Of a stretch of 64,000 nt of DNA, positions 17,861 to 26,889 are shown piece after piece (positions within the stretch are counted from its first letter, which is position 1; each line of letters begins with the position of its first letter). Origin of the DNA: Candidatus Sericytochromatia bacterium (GTDB taxonomy: Bacteria; Cyanobacteriota; Sericytochromatia; UBA7694; JACMQJ01); the NCBI GenBank assembly GCA_026004035.1, contig BPII01000008.1, positions 54,994 to 118,993 of the forward strand, in the 5' to 3' direction. A program made the translations under genes and the position numbers. A model generated the notes under the pieces. That model had not been told where the DNA came from. It did no database searches and was given only the letters and a program-made list of their open reading frames with translations.

Positions 17861-19221
17861 TATTGAGTTACCTCTACATCAGCCAACTTAACAATTTTAT
17901 CACCTTTTTTAAGACCAATATAAAGGGATTTTAATATAATTCCTCTTTTTTCACCTTCTTTTTTTGTAAATTTTGTAGAATTGTGAATTGTATTATCTAT
18001 CTTTTCTCCTATTTTGGGAATTATTAATGAATATTCAGGTTGAAGTTTTTGATTTATTTTTTCTAGTACTTCTAAATTATTTAAATTTTTATTTGCTAAT
18101 TCAAGTATAACAGTGTTAAATTGAATATTTTTAATCTTTTCTTTTAATTCTCTTATCTCTTTAAAAGTATTAGGTTTTAAATTTAATTTATTTAAATTAA
18201 AATCAAACTCTTGTTTTAGCTCATCAAGTTTTTTATAAATTTCTATTTCAGATTTAACCTCATCTAAAATATACTCTTTAAAATTATTAATCTCTGTATT
18301 TTTTTCTTCTTCAATTTTTATTTTTTCTAAACTTAATCTTTGAACTTCATTTTGTTTTTCTTCTAATTGATTTTTTAAGTTATTTTTTTCTTCTTCAATT
18401 TTTATTTTTTCTGAACTTAAAAATTCAAATTCTTTTTGTTTTTCTTCTAATTGATTTTTTAAGTTATTTTTTTCTTCTTCAATTTTTATTTTTTCTGAAC
18501 TTAAAAATTCAAATTCTTTTTGTTTTTCTTCTAATTGATTTTTTAAGTTATTTTTTTCTTCTTCAATTTTTATTTTTTCTGAACTTAAAAATTCAAATTC
18601 TTTTTGTTTTTCTTCTAATTGATTTTTTAAGTTACTTATTTTTTCTTCAAGATTTTTCTTTTCTTTTGCAAACTCTAATTCTTCTTTTAAATTTTTAATA
18701 ATTCTTAAATCTTCAAATAAATCAGGAATTTGATTTTTTATACTTTCATAAATATTTGTTTTTATTTCTTGAGATGCTTTTACTAATTCTTCTGAAGCTT
18801 CTTCTATTTTTTTTATAATTCCTTTCTCACTTGTTAATTCGTTAAATTTGCTTAATAATTCTTTTGAAACTTCTTGTATATTATTAACAAATGAATCGTT
18901 TGTTAATGTTTCAAGCTTATTTACAAAATCACTTGAAAGTTTTTCTATCTTGTTTATAGATGCTTCTTCATTTGTCAAGTTTTTAAACTTATTTACTAAA
19001 TTCTTTGAAAGTTTTTCTATTTCATTTATAGATGTTTTTTCTGTTAATTCATCAAGTTCATTTTTTAAATTTTTTAAATATTCTTCTATATTGTTTAACT
19101 TAGAAAATCTCTCTTTTATATCTTCAATAGATTTTGAAAAATTACTAACAATTTCATCTTTCAATTTATTATTTAATTCTATTATTAACTTTTCAATTTT
19201 TTCTCTACTAAAAAAAAACAT
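17860..19221 (-). CDS. GrpE-like domain protein with repeated coiled coil
   Basis: Nearly all of this 453-residue protein before residue 370 is coiled coil. Residues about 195-300 are 28-residue near-identical repeats (LKNQLEEKQKEFEFLSSEKI plus KIEEEKNN). The C-terminal 80 residues are the GrpE-like domain shared with its neighbours (PEYSLIIPKIGEKID, KKEGEKRGIILKSLYIGLKK, KLADVEVTQ). GrpE itself has a long helical dimer stalk before its beta domain, so the layout fits, with a much longer stalk. No signal peptide is visible, so it is cytoplasmic. It starts 3 bases after the previous gene's stop and overlaps the next by one base. Confidence 0.65.
   Translation of the reverse strand: MFFFSREKIEKLIIELNNKLKDEIVSNFSKSIEDIKERFSKLNNIEEYLKNLKNELDELTEKTSINEIEKLSKNLVNKFKNLTNEEASINKIEKLSSDFVNKLETLTNDSFVNNIQEVSKELLSKFNELTSEKGIIKKIEEASEELVKASQEIKTNIYESIKNQIPDLFEDLRIIKNLKEELEFAKEKKNLEEKISNLKNQLEEKQKEFEFLSSEKIKIEEEKNNLKNQLEEKQKEFEFLSSEKIKIEEEKNNLKNQLEEKQKEFEFLSSEKIKIEEEKNNLKNQLEEKQNEVQRLSLEKIKIEEEKNTEINNFKEYILDEVKSEIEIYKKLDELKQEFDFNLNKLNLKPNTFKEIRELKEKIKNIQFNTVILELANKNLNNLEVLEKINQKLQPEYSLIIPKIGEKIDNTIHNSTKFTKKEGEKRGIILKSLYIGLKKGDKIVKLADVEVTQ
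18350..18640 (-). repeat. 84-bp tandem repeats in coiled-coil gene
   Basis: CTGAAC recurs at 18411, 18495 and 18579, exactly 84 bases (28 codons, four heptads) apart, in about 3.5 copies with very few differences. Unit changes keep both reading frame and heptad phase, so the stalk length of the protein can change in steps. Confidence 0.9.
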
Positions 19222-19224
19222 GAA

Positions 19225-20676
19225 TTATTGTGTTACCTCCACATCAGCTAATTTAATAACTTTATCACCTTTTTTAAGACCTATATAAGTAGAATTCAAT
19301 ATAATTCCTCTTTTTTCTCCCTCTTTTCTTGTAAATTTTACTGGGTTATGTATAGAACTATCTAATCTATCTCCTATTTTTGGAATTATTAGTGAATATT
19401 CAGGTTTTAGTTCATTATCTATTTCATTTAAATCATCTTTGTTTTTTATTTCATTTGCTAATTTAAGAATTATAGTATTAAATTGTAAATTTTTTATTTT
19501 ATCTTTTATTTTTATAGCTTCTTCTATGTCTTCTGTCTCAATATTCATAGTCTCAATTTCCACATATTCTTTGTATTTATCTTTTAAAGATAATAACTTT
19601 TTGTATATTACAATCTCATTTTTTATTTCTGAAAAAATAATTTCTTTTAATGATTTATATTTTTCATGTAACTCATTATATTGTTTTACACAATTATTTT
19701 TATCTAATTTTAATCTATTAATGCCAGAAGTTAATTTTTTTATTTCATTATCTTTGTCTTTTATTTCATTATCTTTAATATTAATTTCAGAAATTAGTTT
19801 TTCTATTTGATTGTTTTTATCATTAATGTCAGAAGTTAATTTTTTTATTTTATCATCTTTGTCTTTTATTTCATTATCTTTGTCTTTTATTTCATTATCT
19901 TTAATATTAATTTCAGAAATTAGTTTTTCTATTTGATTGTTTTTATCATTAATGTCAGAAGTTAATTTTTTTATTTTATCATCTTTGTCTTTTATTTCAT
20001 TATCTTTGTCTTTTATTTCATTATCTTTAATATTAATTTCAGAAATTAGTTTTTCTATTTGATTGTTTTTATCATTAATGTCAGAAGTTAATTTTTTTAT
20101 TTTATCATCTTTGTCTTTTATTTCATTATCTTTGTCTTTTATTTCATTATCTTTAATATTAATTTCTTCTAATTTTTTTAAAACTGAAGAAATTTGTCCT
20201 TTTAAATCATCCATTTTAGAATTTAATTGATTTATTCCTTCATTTAATTTATTTAATTCAATATTATGATTATTAGGAGTTTCTATTTGATGATTATTGG
20301 TATCATCTTTTTTCTGTTCTTCTTGAATACTTTGAGTTTTATTAGTAGCATCAGTATTTTTATGTTGTGAATTCTCAACAATCTTACTTGTTCTATCTTC
20401 TTCTTTTTCTTTTTGACTATAAGTATTTAAATATCTTTCTAATTCATCTCTTTTTATGTTTATTTCTAAAGTAAAGTTTGATTTTTTTTCAAGAAGTTTT
20501 TGTTTTAAATATTCTATTTCTTTTTGATTTGATAAATCTTTATTTGATGATAAATCTTTAATAAATTTATCTATATCTTCGAAGCTTAAATTACCAACAC
20601 GCTTATTTTGTTTTACTTCATCTTCATAAATACAGAATCTATTATCATTCTTTTGTAATGAAAAAAATAACTTCAT
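19225..20676 (-). CDS. GrpE-like domain protein with repeated coiled coil, long paralogue
   Basis: The protein is 483 residues from ATG 20676, preceded by GGGA at a workable distance; an in-frame TTG at 20691 is an alternative. The N-terminal 80 residues (MKLFFSLQKNDNRFCIYEDE...) are unique. Then comes a coiled coil with 42-residue repeats (DNEIKDKDDKIKKLTSDI, NDKNNQIEKLISEINIK). The C-terminal 85 residues are the shared GrpE-like domain (LIIPKIGDRLDSSIHNPVKF, RKEGEKRGIILNSTYIGLKK, KLADVEVTQ). It sits directly downstream of the Hsp70-like gene, as a co-chaperone of that ATPase would. That it exchanges nucleotide is inference from the domain. Confidence 0.65.
   Translation of the reverse strand: MKLFFSLQKNDNRFCIYEDEVKQNKRVGNLSFEDIDKFIKDLSSNKDLSNQKEIEYLKQKLLEKKSNFTLEINIKRDELERYLNTYSQKEKEEDRTSKIVENSQHKNTDATNKTQSIQEEQKKDDTNNHQIETPNNHNIELNKLNEGINQLNSKMDDLKGQISSVLKKLEEINIKDNEIKDKDNEIKDKDDKIKKLTSDINDKNNQIEKLISEINIKDNEIKDKDNEIKDKDDKIKKLTSDINDKNNQIEKLISEINIKDNEIKDKDNEIKDKDDKIKKLTSDINDKNNQIEKLISEINIKDNEIKDKDNEIKKLTSGINRLKLDKNNCVKQYNELHEKYKSLKEIIFSEIKNEIVIYKKLLSLKDKYKEYVEIETMNIETEDIEEAIKIKDKIKNLQFNTIILKLANEIKNKDDLNEIDNELKPEYSLIIPKIGDRLDSSIHNPVKFTRKEGEKRGIILNSTYIGLKKGDKVIKLADVEVTQ
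19700..20165 (-). repeat. 126-bp tandem repeats in coiled-coil gene
   Basis: GTCAGAAG recurs at 19828, 19954 and 20080, exactly 126 bases (42 codons, six heptads) apart. A degenerate further copy lies towards 19720 and a partial one at the other end. Unit length again preserves heptad phase. Confidence 0.9.
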
Positions 20677-20695
20677 AAAATAAATTCCCAAAAAT

Positions 20696-23491
20696 CTAAA
20701 TATTTAGAAGTAAATAATCCTCTTTAATAGGTTTATTATCACAAAAAATCTTATATTTTATTTTTGGAAAATTATTATCTATATATATTCTTATATAAAC
20801 TGGTTTATTTCTAGCCTCTTGTGGTATATCAATTTTACCTGATACTTTTACTGATTTATTGCCTATAATTGTTATTTTGTCATCTAAAACATTAGTTAGT
20901 TCTGTTGAATATATAATCTCCTGAGTTAAGTTTCTATAAACTTTTTCAGGAAAATCAAAATATATTGGTTCTTGACTTAATTTTAAACCTCTTAAAGATT
21001 TTATATTATCATCTTCTTGATCCTCAAATAATTTAAATACATTATTATCATTATATCCAATAGAAGTATGCAAAACTTCATTTATAGAAAAATCTATATC
21101 TGCTTCTGTTCCATAATAGAATAAAGCTCCCCTTACAACTCCTTCTTTAATATCGTCAGGAGAATATATTACTTTACAAGGTTCAGGAAATTCTTGCTTT
21201 GCTACTTTTTCAACTACTTCTAATTTTGAAGAATTTCCACATAAAAATATGTATTTTAAATCTATATCAGGGTTATGAATTTGAGATATATTAACCATAT
21301 CTTTTAAATATTTCATACCTTTTCTTATTTCACTTTCTAAAAACTCATCTAGTCCTTCTAATTTTATTTCAAATGGTTCTATTATTTCTTTTTCACCACT
21401 AGAAGTATTAATATTTATAAGATTTGTTACAGTAACATTAATTAGAGTATCGAGTTTTGATTCTGAATATTGCAATTTTATACGTCTTGCTTCACTCATA
21501 AGTGATTTTGCAGTATTATTAATCAAAACTTCATCTCTTGAAAAGCTTAATTCTTCTAAATCTTTAGCAAAAGGTATATTATAATTATTGTACTTATCAT
21601 TTATTTTATCTTTTATAAATTGTGCAATATAAAAATCAAGATAATCTCCTCCAAAACTATCAGGTGCTGAAGAATCTATTATTTCTAATTTAAGTTTTTG
21701 TGTTTTTCTAGTTCTTGTTTTTTTCAAATCATGATCGAAATATTCTTTTACATCATTATATTTTGATAACTTTGCTATTGTTATATCAGTTGTTCCACCT
21801 CCAAAATCAAAAATGGCAAAATAAACAGGTTTGTCAATTTCTATATTTTCTTTTTGTAAAAAATCATATTTACCTGATGCAACAAAATAATATGCTAGAG
21901 CGTTAGGCTCACTTAAGTATAAATCAATTAAATTCTCTCCTTTTTCATTTTTTTGTTTATATCCCATATTCTCCATAGCACGTATTAAATCTTTTCTTTT
22001 CTCTATATATTTAGCAGGAAAAGTAAAAGCAAATTTTTCAGCTTTATAGCCTGAAATTAACTCAAATCTATCAATAATTTTTCTAAGATATAATGAGGTT
22101 AAATCAATTATTGAATAACTCTCTAAGTAACCTTTTAAGTCAGGTATTAGTTTAGTTTTTTCTGATCCAAAAAATTTTTTCCATCCCCATACAGTTCTAT
22201 TAAATAATTCAATATCTTTTAAAACATTACTATAGGTAGCTTCATCTGACTTAAAAATTTGCTCTTTATGTGATTCAAAAGATAATAAACTTGGGTTAGA
22301 ATATTTTTTTTGACTTGATTCATCATCTTCATAAGTGTAAAAATGTAATAATTGTTCTTCATTTGATCCATCTTCTCTTTTTTTTATCCATCCTACACAA
22401 GTATTACTTGTACCAAAATCTATTACTAAGTAACCATCTAATGTTTTTGGTTTTCTAAATGATAAATCTAAATGGTCTTTATATGAATCTTGTATATTAG
22501 TTTCTTTTTGTCTATACCTTATTACATATTCTACACTTATTTTTTTATCTTCTTCTTCAAATTCTAATTTTGAAGTATCTATATCAAAATATAATGTTAT
22601 TTGATTTTCATCTTGTTCTTTACTTTCTAAATATGAAGAAAACTTTATAAAATTATTATCTAATATACTAACATCATCTATAATAATATCAGAGTTTTTT
22701 ATTTCATAAATAACACCAGTTGTTTTTATACCACTATTTACTAGTAATGAATCTTTTAATTTTAATGAGTCACTTCTTCCTAATCTGTTAATAATAGTCT
22801 TTTTATAGATAGATGTATTAAATTCTAAGGATATATTACCAAGACTATATGTTTCAATATTTATAGTAAATTTCTTTGTAAAATTACCTTCCAATAAAGA
22901 TAATTTCATAACAAATTCTTTATTTTTACTTATTTCAGAGTTTTTTTCAAAATCTAATTTTAAGCTAGAATCATTTATTGTTACATTTTTAACATAGTCT
23001 ATTCCATGACTATATCTTACTTTTATATTTATTTCGTTAGTATCATCAGGTATATAGTATTTCCCATTAAAAAAACTTATATTCTCAATTTCATGATATA
23101 TTTTAGGTTTTTCAAGTAGCTCTAAAGTATAACTTAAATCTAAATCTTTATCATTTATAATTGTAAATTTTTTCTTCTCAAGATAAGTTGCTGACGAAAA
23201 TTTGACATTAAATTCTTTTTTTGCTTTTTTATTTAAATATACAGAATTAAAATTATTAGCTTTAAAAGCTGTTTCTATTCTATCAAGATGTATATCTGTT
23301 AAACCATCATTTTCTAAAATAAATTTTAATTCTTCTATACCTTCATAAATATTCAAGTATGATTTATTAGGTGGAAACATTTCAATATGACTTATATATG
23401 ATTTACATCCACTACAATATATATCATCAATATTAGATTCCCAATTACAACTTGGGCATCTTATAGTTAAGTCTTGATTATCTTTTTCCAT
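20696..23491 (-). CDS. Zinc-ribbon/Hsp70-type ATPase
   Basis: The 931-residue protein starts with a zinc ribbon (CPSC at 12-15, CSGC at 26-29). About 300 residues of beta-rich, possibly immunoglobulin-like, sequence follow. An Hsp70/actin-type nucleotide-binding domain begins at about 350: phosphate-1 loop LVIDFGTSNTCVGWI (about 357), phosphate-2 FAIFDFGGGTTDITIAKL (about 560) and the adenosine motif YIFLCGNSSKLEVVEK (about 750). The last 130 residues are beta-rich and may be a substrate-binding part. It is much larger than DnaK (about 640) and lacks its usual interdomain linker. ATP binding is near certain; the partner is probably the GrpE-like proteins encoded next. The operon context points to assembly or activation of the stator or tubulin-like partner. 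Confidence 0.8.
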   Translation of the reverse strand: MEKDNQDLTIRCPSCNWESNIDDIYCSGCKSYISHIEMFPPNKSYLNIYEGIEELKFILENDGLTDIHLDRIETAFKANNFNSVYLNKKAKKEFNVKFSSATYLEKKKFTIINDKDLDLSYTLELLEKPKIYHEIENISFFNGKYYIPDDTNEINIKVRYSHGIDYVKNVTINDSSLKLDFEKNSEISKNKEFVMKLSLLEGNFTKKFTINIETYSLGNISLEFNTSIYKKTIINRLGRSDSLKLKDSLLVNSGIKTTGVIYEIKNSDIIIDDVSILDNNFIKFSSYLESKEQDENQITLYFDIDTSKLEFEEEDKKISVEYVIRYRQKETNIQDSYKDHLDLSFRKPKTLDGYLVIDFGTSNTCVGWIKKREDGSNEEQLLHFYTYEDDESSQKKYSNPSLLSFESHKEQIFKSDEATYSNVLKDIELFNRTVWGWKKFFGSEKTKLIPDLKGYLESYSIIDLTSLYLRKIIDRFELISGYKAEKFAFTFPAKYIEKRKDLIRAMENMGYKQKNEKGENLIDLYLSEPNALAYYFVASGKYDFLQKENIEIDKPVYFAIFDFGGGTTDITIAKLSKYNDVKEYFDHDLKKTRTRKTQKLKLEIIDSSAPDSFGGDYLDFYIAQFIKDKINDKYNNYNIPFAKDLEELSFSRDEVLINNTAKSLMSEARRIKLQYSESKLDTLINVTVTNLININTSSGEKEIIEPFEIKLEGLDEFLESEIRKGMKYLKDMVNISQIHNPDIDLKYIFLCGNSSKLEVVEKVAKQEFPEPCKVIYSPDDIKEGVVRGALFYYGTEADIDFSINEVLHTSIGYNDNNVFKLFEDQEDDNIKSLRGLKLSQEPIYFDFPEKVYRNLTQEIIYSTELTNVLDDKITIIGNKSVKVSGKIDIPQEARNKPVYIRIYIDNNFPKIKYKIFCDNKPIKEDYLLLNI

Positions 23492-23517
23492 TTATACAAA
23501 ACCTCTAATATATCTTA

Positions 23518-26500
23518 TTATATATCACTTTCTATTACATCTTTTTTAGGAATTAAGAACTTTATTTTTATTCCATCTTCATCATACTCTATTTCCTGTG
23601 TGTTTCTATCCATATCATCTTTATTTTCCTTATATTCAAAAACTATTTCTTCTATTTTTTCTCTATCTTTTATGTTGAACTTATTTTTTATTTCTGCATA
23701 AAGATATTCTTTTATACTATTAAAAATATAATAATAGTAACTTTTTTCTCTTTTAGAATTTTCTTCATCATAAATCTCATGATAATCTTCTAAATATTTC
23801 TGTATTGTTGATAATATAAAATAAAAATGTTCAACTCTTAGAGATTTAAATTTATCTTGTATTTGTTTATTTAAATTTATTCTAATATCTTCATTATAAT
23901 TTATTTTATCTATTGCTTTTTGAATATATTTAGAAAGAGTTATTTCATTTAACTTACTTTTTTGCAATCTAAATATATTATTATCATATCTGATTATTCC
24001 TAATAAAATACCTAAAAAGAAACTTCTGTAACATGAAAACATTTCTAATGCTTCATTATAGTCAGGTGGTACTATATCTGTAAATTTAAGGTAATTCTTT
24101 ACTATATGTCTAAATTCTAATTTATCATTATCTTGATAACATTTTTTTAATTCATATAGATCTAAACAATGAATAGGAAAAGCGTAATATTCAGAGAAAA
24201 ATAGTATTGTATCATTTGAATGTGGAGTAGAAGTAGCTATTGCAAAATCATAAGCTTTACTAAGTTTTCTTACATATTCTTTTAAGAATTCTTCATCTGA
24301 TACACCTACTATTGATTGTTTATGCTCAACATAACTTATATCTCTTATTTTTAATGGAACATTAGCTGACAAAACAGTAGATTCTATAAAATCCATTATT
24401 TCTTGATTAGAATAATATTTATTTCTTAGTATAGCTACTACACTTTCATCTTTTTTGAAATCAGCAAATAATTTTAAAGAGAATTTTTCTAATTTATTTT
24501 TTATTTCTTGCCAAGGTCTTTGATTTGATAAATTATTCGCTTTGTTTATTAATTCATTTATAGATAGTACCAAAGTATTTTTAGATTCATTTTCACTATT
24601 ACTTGAAATTTCATTAAGAAATCTTATAAGAGAATGCTTTATAACTTCTTGCAAGCTATTTGAACTTTGAGAAATACCATATTTGTTTTTTAGATATTTT
24701 ATTATTTCTTCCTTATAATCTAGATCTAAACTAATAACTTTATTCCTATCAGATTTTTCTATATTTAAGAAATCTTGGTGATAATCTTGAAATTCTTTCT
24801 TTAATTCTTTTAATTTCTCTTTGTATATATCAATTTTAATTGTTAATCCTTTTTCAACATGTTTTTCTTCAGAATCTGTTTTATGAGTTACATCTAAAAA
24901 TAATCTGTCAAATAAGCCGTTATTATCTATAGAACTTAAATAATCTAAAGCACAATATTCATAATATAATTCTATATATGATTTAAAATTTTTTTCAAGA
25001 TTATTTAAATAATTTTCTATGTTTTTGATATTATCATTATTTAAAGCTCTATCTATTTGAAAAATTTTATCATCTATATCTTTTAATTTATTTTCTCTTC
25101 CAAACCAAGCTGATTCTGCTTTTACTCTTTTATTTTTCAAATCTTCTTTATCACTATTGGATGTTTTTATTTCAAAATCAACTTTTATTTCTATATCAGG
25201 CTTATTTTTCTTTCTTTGTCTAAATAATTCTATATTTTTTGATAAAAACTCCTTAGTTGAAGACAAGAATTGTTTAACGTATTCAAATCCATATTTATCT
25301 GGATTAGCAAGCCATTCAAGCATTTTTTCTTCTATAACTTTTTTTAATTGTATATATTTATTATCAAGATTAGATTGAAATATTTTATGGTCTTCACCTT
25401 TTGATAAACCTTGAACAAATAATTTATTATTAATTTGCTGTTTTAATTCAAGTAATTGTTCATATAAACTTTTCTTTAATTTTTCTATTTCTTTTTTTTG
25501 TTTATCAAAATCTACTCTTTCATTTTCTTCTAACAAGAATAATTCCTTTATTTTATGTTTGTATTCTTCAAACAATCTGTTTTGTTTATCCAAAAAATGT
25601 TCTCTATTAGTATTGTATAAAATATCTTTTAAATTATTCTCAGCACTTATTTCTCTTTCTGAAACAGATTTTGCCAAACCTATTGCACAAATTTCTTTCT
25701 TAAAGTCAAAAGCTTCAAAATCTTTTACAATTTCTTTTTCTGTTAGTAAAAAATCAACAATATATTCTGCAAATTTATATGCTGCTGCATTTGCTATTCG
25801 TGGTCTATTAAACTGTATTTGACTTAATCCAAAAGAAGAATACCTATAAGGAAAAACTCTTGAATATATTTTATTTTTACTTTCATTATCTTCTATAGAA
25901 TAAGTTTTATTTTCTGAAAGATGTTGCATTTTATTTGACATATCACTTCTTTTTTTAGTTGCAAATGTTGTTTTTTCAAAATTGATTAATAAATTTTCAG
26001 CTACCATTTGAAAAACATCTTCATATTTTAATCTATGAATTTTATTTTCAGCTCCTATTAAATAAACATTATCATAAACAGGTGCATAAAAATATCTACT
26101 ACTATCCCATTCAAGTTTTATATTATTAGTATTTTTTGAAGTAATATCTCTATTATACATATAATAATCTATCTCTTTTAAAGTTGCGTAAGCATTAGCA
26201 TATATTGTTGATTTCATTGTTCCTACTTTATCTTTAAAAACATCTGGTAAAAATAATATAGCTGTTCTTCTAAATTCTAGTTTTTGCAATAAAAAACCTA
26301 AATCAATAAGCATTCCTGAACCTGTTCCACCAGCTATTGATGATATAACAATAACTTCTGTTTCATCATCTATATCAGAAAAACCCATTTTTTTTGTTTC
26401 TTCTTTACTTTCAGCTAATTTGATTTTATCTTCTTTACTTTTTAATCTATCCTCTATTTCTCTTAAATTTTCAAAAAATGCTAATCTACCAAAAGGTCTT

Positions 26501-26877
26501 ATTTGTCCTGCTCCATCTTTAAATGCATTTAAATTTGCTTTTAAATCTTCATGAATCCATGAATATTTATTACCAAAAGAATCTAGATTGTTAAATAACT
26601 CATTTTTTCTTCTATCACTTATTGAAACATCTATTTTATCATAATTATCAAAATAAATTTTATTAAATAATTTAGTATTTTTTTCCAAACCTGTTAAAGA
26701 TTGATTTTTTACATCTGTATCAATCCATAAATATTCCTGAATAGGTAGTTTTTCTGTTAAATATTTCTCATACATCATTATTCTAAGTCTCATTAAGACT
26801 TCTTTACCTGAACCACCAATACCTATAATTATTGTAGGCTTAACACTTATTTTTTTTGTTTCATTTTCATCTAACAT
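23518..26877 (-). CDS. Large tubulin-like GTPase
   Basis: The 1119-residue protein opens with KPTIIIGIGGSGKEVLMRLR (14-32), the first strand and loop of the tubulin/FtsZ fold. It has the GTP-binding signature ISSIAGGTGSGMLIDLGFLL with GGTGSG at 183-188. This is the layout of the 'tubulin-like' (Tubulin_2) family, not of FtsZ, TubZ or PhuZ, which are about 400 residues. Residues about 430-800 are largely coiled coil with charged segments; the last 300 residues look helical and globular. A good ribosome-binding site (AAAGGAG) precedes ATG 26877. Polymerisation is possible but not shown by the sequence. It is the largest protein of the operon and a probable scaffold. Confidence 0.8.
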   Translation of the reverse strand: MLDENETKKISVKPTIIIGIGGSGKEVLMRLRIMMYEKYLTEKLPIQEYLWIDTDVKNQSLTGLEKNTKLFNKIYFDNYDKIDVSISDRRKNELFNNLDSFGNKYSWIHEDLKANLNAFKDGAGQIRPFGRLAFFENLREIEDRLKSKEDKIKLAESKEETKKMGFSDIDDETEVIVISSIAGGTGSGMLIDLGFLLQKLEFRRTAILFLPDVFKDKVGTMKSTIYANAYATLKEIDYYMYNRDITSKNTNNIKLEWDSSRYFYAPVYDNVYLIGAENKIHRLKYEDVFQMVAENLLINFEKTTFATKKRSDMSNKMQHLSENKTYSIEDNESKNKIYSRVFPYRYSSFGLSQIQFNRPRIANAAAYKFAEYIVDFLLTEKEIVKDFEAFDFKKEICAIGLAKSVSEREISAENNLKDILYNTNREHFLDKQNRLFEEYKHKIKELFLLEENERVDFDKQKKEIEKLKKSLYEQLLELKQQINNKLFVQGLSKGEDHKIFQSNLDNKYIQLKKVIEEKMLEWLANPDKYGFEYVKQFLSSTKEFLSKNIELFRQRKKNKPDIEIKVDFEIKTSNSDKEDLKNKRVKAESAWFGRENKLKDIDDKIFQIDRALNNDNIKNIENYLNNLEKNFKSYIELYYEYCALDYLSSIDNNGLFDRLFLDVTHKTDSEEKHVEKGLTIKIDIYKEKLKELKKEFQDYHQDFLNIEKSDRNKVISLDLDYKEEIIKYLKNKYGISQSSNSLQEVIKHSLIRFLNEISSNSENESKNTLVLSINELINKANNLSNQRPWQEIKNKLEKFSLKLFADFKKDESVVAILRNKYYSNQEIMDFIESTVLSANVPLKIRDISYVEHKQSIVGVSDEEFLKEYVRKLSKAYDFAIATSTPHSNDTILFFSEYYAFPIHCLDLYELKKCYQDNDKLEFRHIVKNYLKFTDIVPPDYNEALEMFSCYRSFFLGILLGIIRYDNNIFRLQKSKLNEITLSKYIQKAIDKINYNEDIRINLNKQIQDKFKSLRVEHFYFILSTIQKYLEDYHEIYDEENSKREKSYYYYIFNSIKEYLYAEIKNKFNIKDREKIEEIVFEYKENKDDMDRNTQEIEYDEDGIKIKFLIPKKDVIESDI

Positions 26878-26889
26878 AACAAACTCCTT

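Noticed and set aside
20696..23491. Housekeeping DnaK
   Set aside because: N-terminal zinc ribbon and beta domains precede the ATPase, motifs diverge, and no dnaJ follows.
23518..26877. FtsZ or plasmid TubZ
   Set aside because: Length is about three times too great and the usual T7-loop context and C-terminal tail were not recognised; only the GTP-binding loops match.
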